This document shows, in pieces, positions 17,163-26,100 of a DNA stretch of 64,000 bases (the first letter of the stretch is position 1; the number at the start of each line of letters is the position of its first letter). This stretch comes from Nocardia sp. BMG111209 (GTDB lineage: Bacteria; Actinomycetota; Actinomycetes; Mycobacteriales; Mycobacteriaceae), in the NCBI RefSeq assembly GCF_000381925.1, contig NZ_KB907307.1:4650001-4714000 (forward strand). Direction: 5' to 3'. The notes under the pieces are model-generated. The model ran no database searches, was not told the origin of the DNA, and worked only from the letters and a program-made list of their open reading frames with translations. Both the position numbers and the translations under genes were made by a program.

Positions 17163-17852
17163 GTGACCGAGCATCGACGTTCCGGCGGATCCGGCCGGAA
17201 GGACACGGCAACAATGGATCCGTATCCCGATCGGGAGGCGGCCGGCTGGGTGCTGGGCGAACTGCTCAGGCCGTTGCGCACCGCGAATCCGCTGGTTCTG
17301 GGGCTGCCGCGCGGCGGGGTGCCGGTGGCGGCCGCGGTTCGTGGGGCGATCGGCGGCGATCTCGACATCCTGCTGGTCCGCAAGCTCGGCGTGCCCTGGC
17401 AGCCGGAACTGGCGATGGGTGCGATCGGCGAGGGCGGGGTGCGGGTGCTGAACGAGGATGTGCTGCGGCACGTCGGGGCAACCGAGCAGCAACTGGCCGC
17501 GGTCGAACGCGACGAGATCGTGGAGCTGGACCGGCGCGGCCGGATGCTGCGGGCCGGGCGCGAGCCGATCCCGATCGCCGCGCGCGTCGTGGTGGTCGTC
17601 GACGACGGCATGGCCACCGGCGCCACGATGGCGGCGGCCTGCGAGGTCGTGCGCGCGCACCGGCCGCGGCGGCTCGTGGTGGCGGTGCCGGTGTCCTCGT
17701 ACGAGGCGCTGCACCGGGTGGGCAGCATCGCCGACGAGGTGGTGTGCCCGCTGGTTCCGGAGATGCTCGGCGGGGTCGGGGCCGTATACGCGGACTTCCA
17801 TCAGCTCGCCGACGAGGAGGTCTTGGCGCTGCTGGACCCCGCGTCACCGTGA
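17163..17852 (+). CDS. Phosphoribosyltransferase-domain protein
   Basis: 229 residues with a type I phosphoribosyltransferase fold. LPRGGVPVAAAVRGAIGGDLDILLVRKLGVPWQPELAMGAI is followed by the PRPP loop VVVVVDDGMATGAT. The hood region differs from purine enzymes, and such proteins in Actinobacteria usually have no assigned base. GTG 17163 has GAGGTGAT upstream; ATG 17214 is an alternative that removes the non-conserved first 17 residues. The final codons and stop are already part of the tandem array that follows. Confidence 0.87.
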   Translation: MTEHRRSGGSGRKDTATMDPYPDREAAGWVLGELLRPLRTANPLVLGLPRGGVPVAAAVRGAIGGDLDILLVRKLGVPWQPELAMGAIGEGGVRVLNEDVLRHVGATEQQLAAVERDEIVELDRRGRMLRAGREPIPIAARVVVVVDDGMATGATMAAACEVVRAHRPRRLVVAVPVSSYEALHRVGSIADEVVCPLVPEMLGGVGAVYADFHQLADEEVLALLDPASP

Positions 17853-18214
17853 CGGCTGTTGAACCCTGAACGTCACCCTGACAGCTGCTGCGTCTGCTGC
17901 ATCTTGTCCTGGAATGACAAACCCGGCACTTTGTCCGCTGAACGTCACCCTGGCAGCTGCTGAGTCTGCTGCATCCTGACACCACGCCTGGCAACTGCTG
18001 GACCTGACGTCACCGTGGGGCTGCTGGACACCTGATGTCACGCTGACGGCTGTCGGACGCCTGACGTCAAGCTGCCGGACGCCTGACGTCACGCTGACGG
18101 CTGCCGGACCCCGGCGTCACGCTGACGGCTGCCGGACCCCTGATGTCACGCTGACGGCTGCCGGACGCCCGACGTCACGCTGACTGCCGGACGCCTGACG
18201 TCACGCTGATGTCA
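17843..18214. repeat. Stop-to-stop tandem array of about 12 units
   Basis: Degenerate 22-29 bp units, mostly 28-29 bp, of the form CTGACGTCACGCTGACGGCT plus GCCGGACGC, fill the whole gap between two convergent genes. GTCAC cores start at 17843, 17872, 17944, 18009, 18037, 18066, 18088, 18116, 18145, 18174 and 18200. The first unit contains the TGA of the phosphoribosyltransferase gene, and the last half-unit contains the TCA (minus-strand TGA) of the carbonic anhydrase gene. Units near the right end are more alike than those on the left, so growth may have been from the right. Confidence 0.9.
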
Positions 18215-18742
18215 GCGCGGCACTTCGACGATGGTCTCCCGGTGCCGCTGTGCCAGTTCCGCATAGGCGACCGGATTGACCCGGACCCACAGCTCCGCGC
18301 TGGATCCGGCGATCGGCTTCTTGACCTGGGCCGGGCTGCCCGCCGCCAGTACGCCGTCCGGGATCTCGGCGCCCGGCGGGACCAGGGAGTCGGCGGCGAT
18401 CATCGAGCCGGCGCCGATGCGGGCGCCGTCGAGGACCGTGGCCGCGTTGCCGATCACCGTCGACTCGCCGACACTCGCGCCGTGCAACATGACGCTGTGC
18501 GCGATGGTGGCGCCGGCGCCGATCTCTACCGGCACATCGGGGGCGGTGTGGATGACGGCGTTGTCCTGCACGTTCGACCGTTCCCGCAGGATGATCGGCG
18601 CGAAATCGGCGCGCAGTACCGCGCCGTACCAGACCGATGCCCCGGCCTCGACGCGGACGTCGCCGACCAGGGTCGCGGTGGGCGCGATGAACGCCGTGGG
18701 GTCGACCTGCGGGCGCTTACCCTCGAATTCGTACAGTGGCAC
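18212..18742 (-). CDS. Gamma-class carbonic anhydrase-like hexapeptide protein
   Basis: 176 residues from GTG 18742. It is a left-handed beta-helix of [LIV]GxxxxI hexapeptides. The three zinc-binding histidines of gamma carbonic anhydrases are present: His65 (NVQDNAVIHT), His82 (TIAHSVMLHG) and His87. It lacks the acidic loop of Cam, as in the CamH/YrdA subgroup, which may be weakly active or act as acyltransferases. A longer start at 18778 is possible. Lies just downstream of the ESX accessory operon with a 90-bp gap. Confidence 0.88.
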   Translation of the reverse strand: MPLYEFEGKRPQVDPTAFIAPTATLVGDVRVEAGASVWYGAVLRADFAPIILRERSNVQDNAVIHTAPDVPVEIGAGATIAHSVMLHGASVGESTVIGNAATVLDGARIGAGSMIAADSLVPPGAEIPDGVLAAGSPAQVKKPIAGSSAELWVRVNPVAYAELAQRHRETIVEVPR

Positions 18743-18832
18743 GAGATCACCGTACGGCCCGCACCGGGTGCCGTCCACGACCCGCCTTGGCGCGGTGCGT
18801 GATTCGAGCCGCCGGTATCGGCATCCGCGCTC

Positions 18833-19642
18833 TCAGTATTCGATGTGCTCGGCCACCAGCCGGTCGGCCACCGTGCGCTCGGCCGCGGCGATCAGCGGAC
18901 GCAGGGCGTCGGCGCACGCCTCCGCGGTGACCGGGACGATCTCGACCTCGGCGCGGGTGCGGACGGCGTACCGGCCGTCACCGGCCACGTCGATCCAGCA
19001 CAGCACGCCGATCGGCTGGGGTTCCCCGGCCGGGTCGTCGCCGCGGCCCATCCGCACCGAGACGACGATCTGGCCGATGCCGTCCCGGGGCTGCCGCAGC
19101 AGCCGGCGCATCATCGCGGAGGTGGTGGGCCCGGAGACCGGCACGGTGACCAGATCACGGCTGTCCTCCCGCACCCGTTCCACCGGGGCGGTGTAGCGGG
19201 GTCCGGTGCCGGGCGGATATTCCGGCAGCAGTGACACCACGCGGGCCGCGAGCGCGGTGGCGTGGCCGGCGAACACCCGGATGTCGTCGCCGCGATCGGG
19301 GCGCACGTGCGGGCGCTGCGCGGCGACCACCATCACCTCGCCGGATACCGTGCCCAGCACCCGGACCGGCAGCGCGTGGGCGCCGTGGCCCTGTTCGCCG
19401 TACACCTCGACCCGAATCGCCGGTCGGGCCAGCACCCGCAGCGCCGCCTGCAGATCCGCGTCCAGGGCGTGGTCGCGCCAGGCGAGCAGCTCCGGCAGCT
19501 GTGCGGCGCGCTCGTCGGTGTCGCGCGCGCCGGACCGCACGGCCAGCGGATACGGGATCCGGTCGCCGCCGGTGCACTCCCACGCCAGCGCGAACCGGTC
19601 GGGGGTGAGGGTCCATTTCACGAGCGCGGGCCCGGCCGGCAC
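18833..19642 (-). CDS. EspG-family ESX secretion chaperone
   Basis: About 269 residues. EspG proteins bind the tip of PE/PPE heterodimers in the cytosol and deliver them to the ESX (type VII) secretion machine. The start WTLTPDRFALAWECTGGDRIPYPL and the AAAERTVADRLVAEH ending fit the family, as does the mixed-strand core (RPAIRVEVYGEQ, HALPVRVLGTV). It begins 10 bases after the stop of a PPE-like gene, which is the expected client. The nucleotide-binding EccC and other core components are not in this window, so this would serve a machine encoded elsewhere. Confidence 0.8.
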   Translation of the reverse strand: MPAGPALVKWTLTPDRFALAWECTGGDRIPYPLAVRSGARDTDERAAQLPELLAWRDHALDADLQAALRVLARPAIRVEVYGEQGHGAHALPVRVLGTVSGEVMVVAAQRPHVRPDRGDDIRVFAGHATALAARVVSLLPEYPPGTGPRYTAPVERVREDSRDLVTVPVSGPTTSAMMRRLLRQPRDGIGQIVVSVRMGRGDDPAGEPQPIGVLCWIDVAGDGRYAVRTRAEVEIVPVTAEACADALRPLIAAAERTVADRLVAEHIEY

Positions 19643-19651
19643 ATCCCGCGG

Positions 19652-20920
19652 TCACTCATTCCCGGACCATTCGCCTAGCACCGGCGGCGTGGTCGGATCG
19701 AATTCACCGATCAGGTCGGTCCCGGGTTCGGCCGGTTCGAGGAAGGTGAGGTCGTCGTCGTAGAACTCGTCCTCGTCCTCCTCCTCGAAGGGCAGCGGCC
19801 GGACCGCGGCCGCGCCGCCGCCGGACCGGACCGAATCCCCGGAGGCGTAGATGCCGCCCGCGAGTCCGCCGATGATGCCGGCGGCCGCGCCGTCGACACC
19901 GGCGCCGGTACTCGCCGGAGCGGATTCGTTACGGCGGTCCCGGTTTTCGCGGTCGCGCTGGGTGTCGGAGGTCCGGGTGCGGATCGGGGTGGCCGGGCCG
20001 GGTAGGGCCGGCGGCGGTGCGGCCGGCTCGCCGGTCGATCGAACGGGCTGTGCCGCAACCGGTTTCGCGTTCCGGCCGAGGACCGCCAGGGCAGGGTCGG
20101 TGGCGGCCGCCGGGACCACCGACGGCGGCGGGGAAACCTGCGTCGCGTCGGCGTTCGGAACCGTCTCCGCGTGGCTGCCGACCGTGCGGAAATCGCCGTC
20201 CGGCGAGGCGGTTTCGGCGCGGTACCGGTCCGCCGGGGCCGCGGCCGGGCCGGGAGCGGACTGCCCGGCCGGTGCGGCCGCGGTCGCGGACGACACCGGA
20301 CCGTCACCGCCGGAGGGGGTTTCGGGCGGGGCGGACGCCGCCGGGGGTGATGGATAGAGGCCGGTGTCGTCGAAGGCGGGCACCCCGCTGCCGGTCGGCA
20401 GGAACACCCCGGCGTAGACCGTGTTCATCACCCGCACGGCCTCCTGACGGGCGTCCTCGGCCGCCTTCTGCCCGGCGACGTTGGTGACCGCGCGGCGCGG
20501 ATCCAGCAGGGCCCCTTCGAGATCCGGGGGGCCGGATGGCGGTTGCGAGATCGAGGCCCGCAGCGTCTCCGCCGCGTCGTTGGCCTCGCCGAGCCGGTGG
20601 CCCACTTCGGCCATCACATCGGACAGGTGCCGGCCCAGTTCCTCGAACGCGCGCACCGCACCGGCGGCGGTGGTCGCCGCGCGGCCGCGCCAGCCGTCGG
20701 CCGCCGCGTCGCGAATCTCGGCGTGCGCCTGCTCCACCGCCTCCGCGACGGCCGTCGCCGCACCCTCCCAGGCCTGCCGGCCCGCGGTCAGCACGGTCGG
20801 ATTCAGCTGTGCCACACCACGATGGATGTCCGCGTAGGCGAGATGCTCGAAAACCTCCGCGGTGGGCGCGTAATCGGGATCGGTCCGGTCGGTGGCGCCG
20901 GGGCCGTCGATCTTATGCAT
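19652..20920 (-). CDS. PPE-like ESX substrate with long disordered tail
   Basis: 422 residues from the ATG at 20920, whose ATGCATAA overlaps the TAA of the upstream gene (translational coupling). The N-terminal 170 residues form a helical hairpin domain: VAQLNPTVLTAGRQAWEGAATAVAEAVEQAHAEI, then DGWRGRAATTAAGAVRAFEELG (a W-x-G-like turn) and VGHRLGEANDAAETLR, resembling the PPE/WXG100-like domains of Nocardia. Residues 190-345 are Pro/Ala/Ser-rich and disordered, followed by a Gly-rich helix (GAAAGIIGGLAGGIYASG) and an acidic end (EEEDEDEFYDDDLTF). Likely an exported substrate; the acidic tail is unusual. Confidence 0.75.
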   Translation of the reverse strand: MHKIDGPGATDRTDPDYAPTAEVFEHLAYADIHRGVAQLNPTVLTAGRQAWEGAATAVAEAVEQAHAEIRDAAADGWRGRAATTAAGAVRAFEELGRHLSDVMAEVGHRLGEANDAAETLRASISQPPSGPPDLEGALLDPRRAVTNVAGQKAAEDARQEAVRVMNTVYAGVFLPTGSGVPAFDDTGLYPSPPAASAPPETPSGGDGPVSSATAAAPAGQSAPGPAAAPADRYRAETASPDGDFRTVGSHAETVPNADATQVSPPPSVVPAAATDPALAVLGRNAKPVAAQPVRSTGEPAAPPPALPGPATPIRTRTSDTQRDRENRDRRNESAPASTGAGVDGAAAGIIGGLAGGIYASGDSVRSGGGAAAVRPLPFEEEDEDEFYDDDLTFLEPAEPGTDLIGEFDPTTPPVLGEWSGNE

Positions 20921-21341
20921 GCGCGATCCCCGCTCCGTCCGACGCGAAATCCGTTGCGGCGCCGAGCCGCCCGATGGCGGTGGCCATCGCGGTGTCGTGA
21001 TCGGTGTAGGCGGTGGCGCCGGCGCGCAGGGTCTGCGCCAGCCGACGCGCGGCATCGGCGTAGTCCTGCAACCGATCGGCGGCCTGCACCGCCTTCTCCT
21101 CGAAGCCGTGCCGCAGCGCGTCGCCGGATCCGAAACCGCCGAAACCGGGCAGCGACACCGCCGTTCGCACGATCCGCAGCTGTGCCTCGATCTGGTCGGC
21201 GAGCTCGTCGTAGCGATGCGCGCAGCGCTCCATCGTGCCGTCGGCGACGAGCATCCCGTCGACCCACAGCTCACCGTCGCCGACCGCGCGCGTCAGTGCC
21301 GCGACGTCGTTGCGCAGACTCCCGGGCTCCTGTGATTGCAC
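20913..21341 (-). CDS. Small helical ESX-associated protein (EspC/WXG-like)
   Basis: 142 residues, nearly all helix: MERCAHRYDELADQIEAQLRIVRTAV, a Gly-rich turn LPGFGGFGSGDALRHGFEEKA, then ADRLQDYADAARRLAQTLRAGATAY. This two-helix layout with a central turn matches the ESX-associated EspC/WXG100-like partners that pair with PPE-type proteins. No obvious YxxxD/E secretion tail was found; the last residues are DGAGIAHA. GTG start after AAGGGGG. First gene of a three-gene set with the PPE-like and EspG genes. Confidence 0.7.
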   Translation of the reverse strand: MQSQEPGSLRNDVAALTRAVGDGELWVDGMLVADGTMERCAHRYDELADQIEAQLRIVRTAVSLPGFGGFGSGDALRHGFEEKAVQAADRLQDYADAARRLAQTLRAGATAYTDHDTAMATAIGRLGAATDFASDGAGIAHA

Positions 21342-21368
21342 CGGTCCCCCTTGTTCGTCGGGCTCACC

Positions 21369-21992
21369 TCATCGGCGCCGCACCGGCTGCGCCACCACGA
21401 CATCCCGAATCCACTCGATGATATCGGCGGTCACCTGGGCATGCACCGGTTCGTGGAGCAGATCGTGCCCGGCGTCGGCATACTCGCGGAACCTGGCCAG
21501 CGGCTGCTGCCCGGTCCAGCCCCGTACCGGCTCGATCGGTGCGCGCCGGTCGTCGGACCCGTGCAGGATCAGCGCCGGCACCCCCTCCTGCATGTCGGGG
21601 ACGACGACGGTCGCCCGCTCCGGGACCCCGGAGGCCACCACGCCCGCGCACGCGAACCGGCCGTACAGCGCGGTGCCCGCGCCGAGTGAATGACCCACCA
21701 CGACCAGCGGCAGATTCGGCCGCGCGGACCGGATCAGGTCGAGCAGCTGCTGGGCGTCGACCGCGAGATCGTCCACCACACCGGGTGATTCGGGATCACC
21801 CTCGCTGAGACCCTGACCCGCGGTATCCAGGCCCCACACCTCGAATTGCGCCGCGCCCAGAGCGCGTGCGAACCGATGGTAGTGACCCGTGTGCTGGCCG
21901 ATCCCCGGCAGCAGTGCGACCACCACCTCCGGATCCTCGACCGCCCACCGCCGATAATGCATCCGGCCACGGGCACCCTCGAAAAACGGCAT
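21369..21992 (-). CDS. Alpha/beta hydrolase, monoacylglycerol-lipase type with reduced cap
   Basis: 207 residues from the ATG at 21992 (AAAGGAT upstream). Nucleophile elbow GHSLG with Ser102, acid at Asp147/148 (LHGSDDRRAP) and His176 (DAGHDLLHE). The N-terminus RMHYRRWAVEDPEVVVALLPGIGQHTGHY, including a HGxG-like GIGQH, matches monoacylglycerol lipases. Those are about 280 residues; here the segment between the Ser and Asp strands is only about 45 residues, so the cap domain is largely missing. That leaves a more open active site (inference). Transcribed away from the ESX set, 27 bp downstream of its first gene. Confidence 0.86.
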   Translation of the reverse strand: MPFFEGARGRMHYRRWAVEDPEVVVALLPGIGQHTGHYHRFARALGAAQFEVWGLDTAGQGLSEGDPESPGVVDDLAVDAQQLLDLIRSARPNLPLVVVGHSLGAGTALYGRFACAGVVASGVPERATVVVPDMQEGVPALILHGSDDRRAPIEPVRGWTGQQPLARFREYADAGHDLLHEPVHAQVTADIIEWIRDVVVAQPVRRR

Positions 21993-22116
21993 TACCAACT
22001 ATCCTTTCGAAGCCGCTTGTTGCGCCGAACATCATCCGGCGTTCAACCCCCCGTCGCCAACCCCCGCCGTATCGGGACCGCGACGAGCTCGAGGGGCACG
22101 ACCGGTCCGGCCGGCC

Positions 22117-22941
22117 TCAGCCGCCGAGTCGCGCGCGCACCAGTTGCGGGCCCGCGGTCGCGGTCGGTGGCCGCCCCAGGTAGCGCTGTGCCAGCGCTAC
22201 CGCGGGGACGTTTTCCATCACACGGAATCCGTTGTCCTGCAACAGTTCCGAGACATCATCAGGGGTGAAGAAGCTGATCCAGCGTTCCCCGATGGCAGCC
22301 AGCCGGCGATCCCGCGCGGCGGCCGCCGCCTGCTGTTCCGGCGTCGGATCCGGCCGTGGCAGACCATAGTCGAAGACAACTTCGCTGCCACCGGCGAGCC
22401 CGCCGAGCGCCCGAAGTGTGTCCGAGATCGCGTCGGCGGTGAGGTACACGGTGACCCCCAGCCAGATCACGAACACCGGGCTGCGTTCGTCGAGACCGGC
22501 TGCGGGCAGGGCCGATTCGAGTGCGTCGCGCTCGAAGTCGACCGGTACGTACGTCACCGACGCCGGGACCTCGATACCCGCGTCCGCGAGCCGCTGCCGC
22601 TTCCACTCCTGGGTGGCCGGATGGTCCACCTCGAACACCCGCAGCCCCGGGAACGGATTGCGGTAGGCGAAGGTGTCCAGGCCCGCGCCCAGCACCACCA
22701 CCTGGCCGACGCCGGCCTCGACCGCCTCGGCCAGCGCGTCCTCGGCGTACCGGGACCGCGCCGCGATGAACAGGCGCATCCGCCGGCGCGCGTCCTCGTC
22801 GAGGTACTCACCCGCCGCGCCGTCGCCGGCGATGACCCGGGCCAGCGGGTCACGGAAGACCGCACCGCGCTCGAGTTCCTGATGGTCCGCGCGATACCGT
22901 GCGGCGCTGTAGGCGGTGCGGCTCGGTTCTCCGGTCTGCAC
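22117..22941 (-). CDS. LCM-family class I SAM-dependent methyltransferase
   Basis: 274 residues from GTG 22941, chosen because AAGGAG lies five bases upstream; GTG 22947 is also in frame. The SAM motif VVVLGAGLDTFAYRNPF and the following FEVDHPATQEWKRQRL belong to the leucine-carboxyl-methyltransferase-like group that is highly expanded in mycobacteria and Nocardia. YVPVDFERDALESALPAAGLDERSPVFVIWLGVTVYLTADAI provides the second half of the site. Substrates of this group are mostly unknown. Divergent from the nuclease-helicase gene. Confidence 0.9.
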   Translation of the reverse strand: MQTGEPSRTAYSAARYRADHQELERGAVFRDPLARVIAGDGAAGEYLDEDARRRMRLFIAARSRYAEDALAEAVEAGVGQVVVLGAGLDTFAYRNPFPGLRVFEVDHPATQEWKRQRLADAGIEVPASVTYVPVDFERDALESALPAAGLDERSPVFVIWLGVTVYLTADAISDTLRALGGLAGGSEVVFDYGLPRPDPTPEQQAAAAARDRRLAAIGERWISFFTPDDVSELLQDNGFRVMENVPAVALAQRYLGRPPTATAGPQLVRARLGG

Positions 22942-23135
22942 GGGCACTCCTTTTGCTACGCTCGGGGCGAGCCTACCGATATCCCGCCGCGTTCGGGGCC
23001 GCTACCGACGCGCGGTGGCGACACACCCCCCGCGCGCCACGCCGTGCGACCTCGACTGATTACGCTGGTCGCGACCGACGCACGCCAAGGTGCGACGGCC
23101 GCGTGCGGGTGTCCGGACACAGGAGGCCGCGAGTG

Positions 23136-26100
23136 ATGCTGTTCGGTGATCGGGTCGTGTGCACCGCCGGTGATCTGGCGGCCGCGGCTCGATGCGAGTT
23201 CGCGCTGTTGCGCGCGCTCGACGCCGAAGTGGGTCCGATGTCGTCGGGCCCCGCGGCCGTTCCCGAACCGGTCGAAACACGGGAGCTATCGGACAGCGAA
23301 CTATTCGGCGCCGGTCATACCGGCGACGCCGACCGGGTGGTCCGTATCGCGCCACCGGCCGCCGGCTCCCCCGGCGATTCGGTCGCCGCCCGGCTCGAGG
23401 CCCACCGGCGCACCCTCGACGCCCTGCACGCCGGGGCGGATGTCGTCCTCGGCGCAACCTTCCTCGACGGTGATTTCGTCGCCACCGCCACCGCGTTGGT
23501 CCGCCTGCCCGCCACCGGTCCCCATCAGATGCACCCGCCGCTGCCGACCCCGGGCAACGAGTCGTCCCTCGACACGCCGCCCCTGGTGCCCGGCCCGGTG
23601 GTCCCTCGGATCGACGGCGGTGGTTCATCGGGAACGGTCGCCGGCCGTTCCGAAGCGCACTCGTTCGGCGATTTCCCGGCTATTTCTTTTCCGGAGTCGT
23701 TCGTGCCGGAACCCGCGGCATCGGTTCCCGGCGATCCGGCGCACACCCGATCGGTGCCGGGCGAGTATGCGGGGACCGCGACCGGTCCGTTCACGACCGC
23801 CGAGCTCGAACGCGGTACGGCCGCGCGGTATTTCGCCGGCCGGCCGGCCGAATTCCGGATCCGCGAATTCGATACCGACCGGCCGGATGGTGATGTGTCA
23901 CCACAGCGGAGTGCGCACGCCGCGGGTACGGACGTCGCGGGTACGGACGTCGCGAGTGCGAACGTCGCGAGTGCGAACGTCGCGAGTGCGAACGTCGCGA
24001 GTGCGAACGTCGCGAGTGCGAACGCCACGGGTGCGGACGTCGCGAGTGCGAACGCCACGGGTGCGGACGTCGCGGGTGCGGACGTCGCGGGTGCGGGCAT
24101 CGCGCGTGCGGGCATCGCGAGTGCGGGCATCGCGCGTGCGGGCATCGCGCGTGCGGGCATCGCGGGTGCGCACGGAGCAAGCACCGACCGAGCGGGTGCG
24201 GTCGAAGTTGGTGCCGACTCCACAGGTGCGGACGGAGTCGGTGCGGTCGGTGCGGGTGCGGTCGGTGCGGGTGCGGACCGAGCCGGTGCGCAAGGAGCAG
24301 GTGCGGATCGAGTCAGTGCAGGTGCCGACGCCGCGGGTGCGGACGAGTCCGGCGGGCGTCCGGAGCGTGAGGCGATGCATCCGGCGCAGGGGATGTTCGA
24401 GGTGCCCGGGATACCGGCGGAGGTGGAGCCGGGCCGGGTCGACGGGCAGTGGACGATGTCGATGCTGGTCGGCGACGGGTATGCCGTGGACCGGATCATC
24501 GACGGAGATGCGTTGGGGGCCACCGGTTCCGGTGTGGTCGATCAGCCGGTCGAGGAGCCCGTGGCCGACGGCGACGCGCACGACGGGGACCGTTATCTGC
24601 TGTACGCGGCGGTGCGCGGCGACGGTGAGGTGGCCGCGCTGATCGAACTGGCCGCCTGCGCGGAGATGTTGCGGCGCAACGGTTTCGTGGCCGATCCGGA
24701 GGTCCGGCTGCTGTTGCCGGACGGCACCCGGCGGGCCCGGTCGCTGGACCGGGCGGTGACGGTGTACGCCGCGCGCCGCCGCCGGCTGGAGCGCATCCTC
24801 GACGAGAAACAGAACGAACTGCTGCCGGTGCAGTGGGGTGATCGCCGCTATCTGGCGTGCGGGCGATGCCCGACCTGTACCGCCGAACTGGTGGCCGGGC
24901 GCGATCTGCTCCTGGTCGCCGGGATGCGACCGGCGGTCCGGGCGCAGTTGCGCGAGGCCGGGATCACCACGGTCGAGCGGCTGGCCGCCGCCGACGGGGC
25001 CGTCACCCGGGTCGCGGCGCACACCTTCGGCGCGCTGCGGCGGCAGGCCGAACTCCAGGTGCAGCGCGAGCGGACCGGCCGCGCCGCCTACACGGTGACC
25101 GACGCGAACGCCCTCGGCACGCTGCCGGACCCCTCGCCCGGTGACGTGTTCCTCGCCGTCGCCGGATCCTCGGCCGGCGTCGGCGTACTCGCCGCGCACA
25201 CGCCGGAGGGCGGTTCGCCCGCGCTGTTGTTCCATCCGTTCGATGTGTACGACGATCCGGCGACGCTGCCGCAGTTCCTGATCGACCGCTGCCAGCGCCA
25301 TCCCGGCCTGCGGATCTACCACTACCGCAGCGATGCCCGGCGACTGCTGACCGAACTGTCGGCCCGCTACGGCGCCGACGAGGACGCCACCGCCGAACTG
25401 CTGGGCCTGCTGGTCGATCTGTATCCGGTGGTGCGCACCGCGACGATCATCGGCCTGCGGTCCTACGATCTGCCGGCGGTGGTCGCGCACCTCGCCGCGG
25501 AAACCGGTCCGGCGGGCGAGGATCCGGAGTCGGACTGTGCCCGGTTGCGCTGGTTACGCGGCCGGCTCGGCGAACTGGCTGCGGCGCACCACATTCCGCT
25601 GGGGCACGCGCCGATCACCACGGTCGCCGAGCCGGTACCCGCCGTCGAGGCCGCGCTGCGGGAATTCGCCCTGTCCACCGGGCCGGACGACGGCACCGAC
25701 CTCGGCGCCGACCGGGCGCCGGGCCGCCGGGCGGCCGCCCTGATGGCCGCGGTACTCGGCTATCACCGGCGGGAACGGCAGCCGCTGCACTGGGCGCACG
25801 CCGATCGGCTGCACGGCCCGGTGGACGAATGGGACGACGCCCCGGGCGTGCTGGTGTCGGACTGGGGCAGCGTGGACACCAAATGGCACAGCACCGGCCG
25901 CCCGCCGATGCGCCGCTATCTGACCCTCACCGGCCGGCTCGGCAGCGGCAGCACCCCGTCGCCGGGTTCGCCGGTGCTGACCCTCTACGACCGGCCCGCG
26001 CCGGGTATGCGCGCCGAACCCGGCCGCCGGGCCGTGGCCCGCGCCACCATCCTCGGCTGCGCGCTGGACGGCAATTTCGACGATGCGGTCCGGATCGAGG

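Noticed and set aside
17853..18211. The repeat array as a CRISPR array
   Set aside because: Units lie head to tail without unique spacers and are degenerate; no cas genes are near.
23146..24642. 498-codon Arg-rich frame overlapping the helicase gene
   Set aside because: Produced by the 15-bp array being open in all frames; its product is repeats of TSRVR and it lacks a ribosome-binding site.
23898..25490. 530-codon minus-strand frame opposite the helicase
   Set aside because: Repeat shadow of the same array (TRDVR units) plus Gln/Gly-rich noise.
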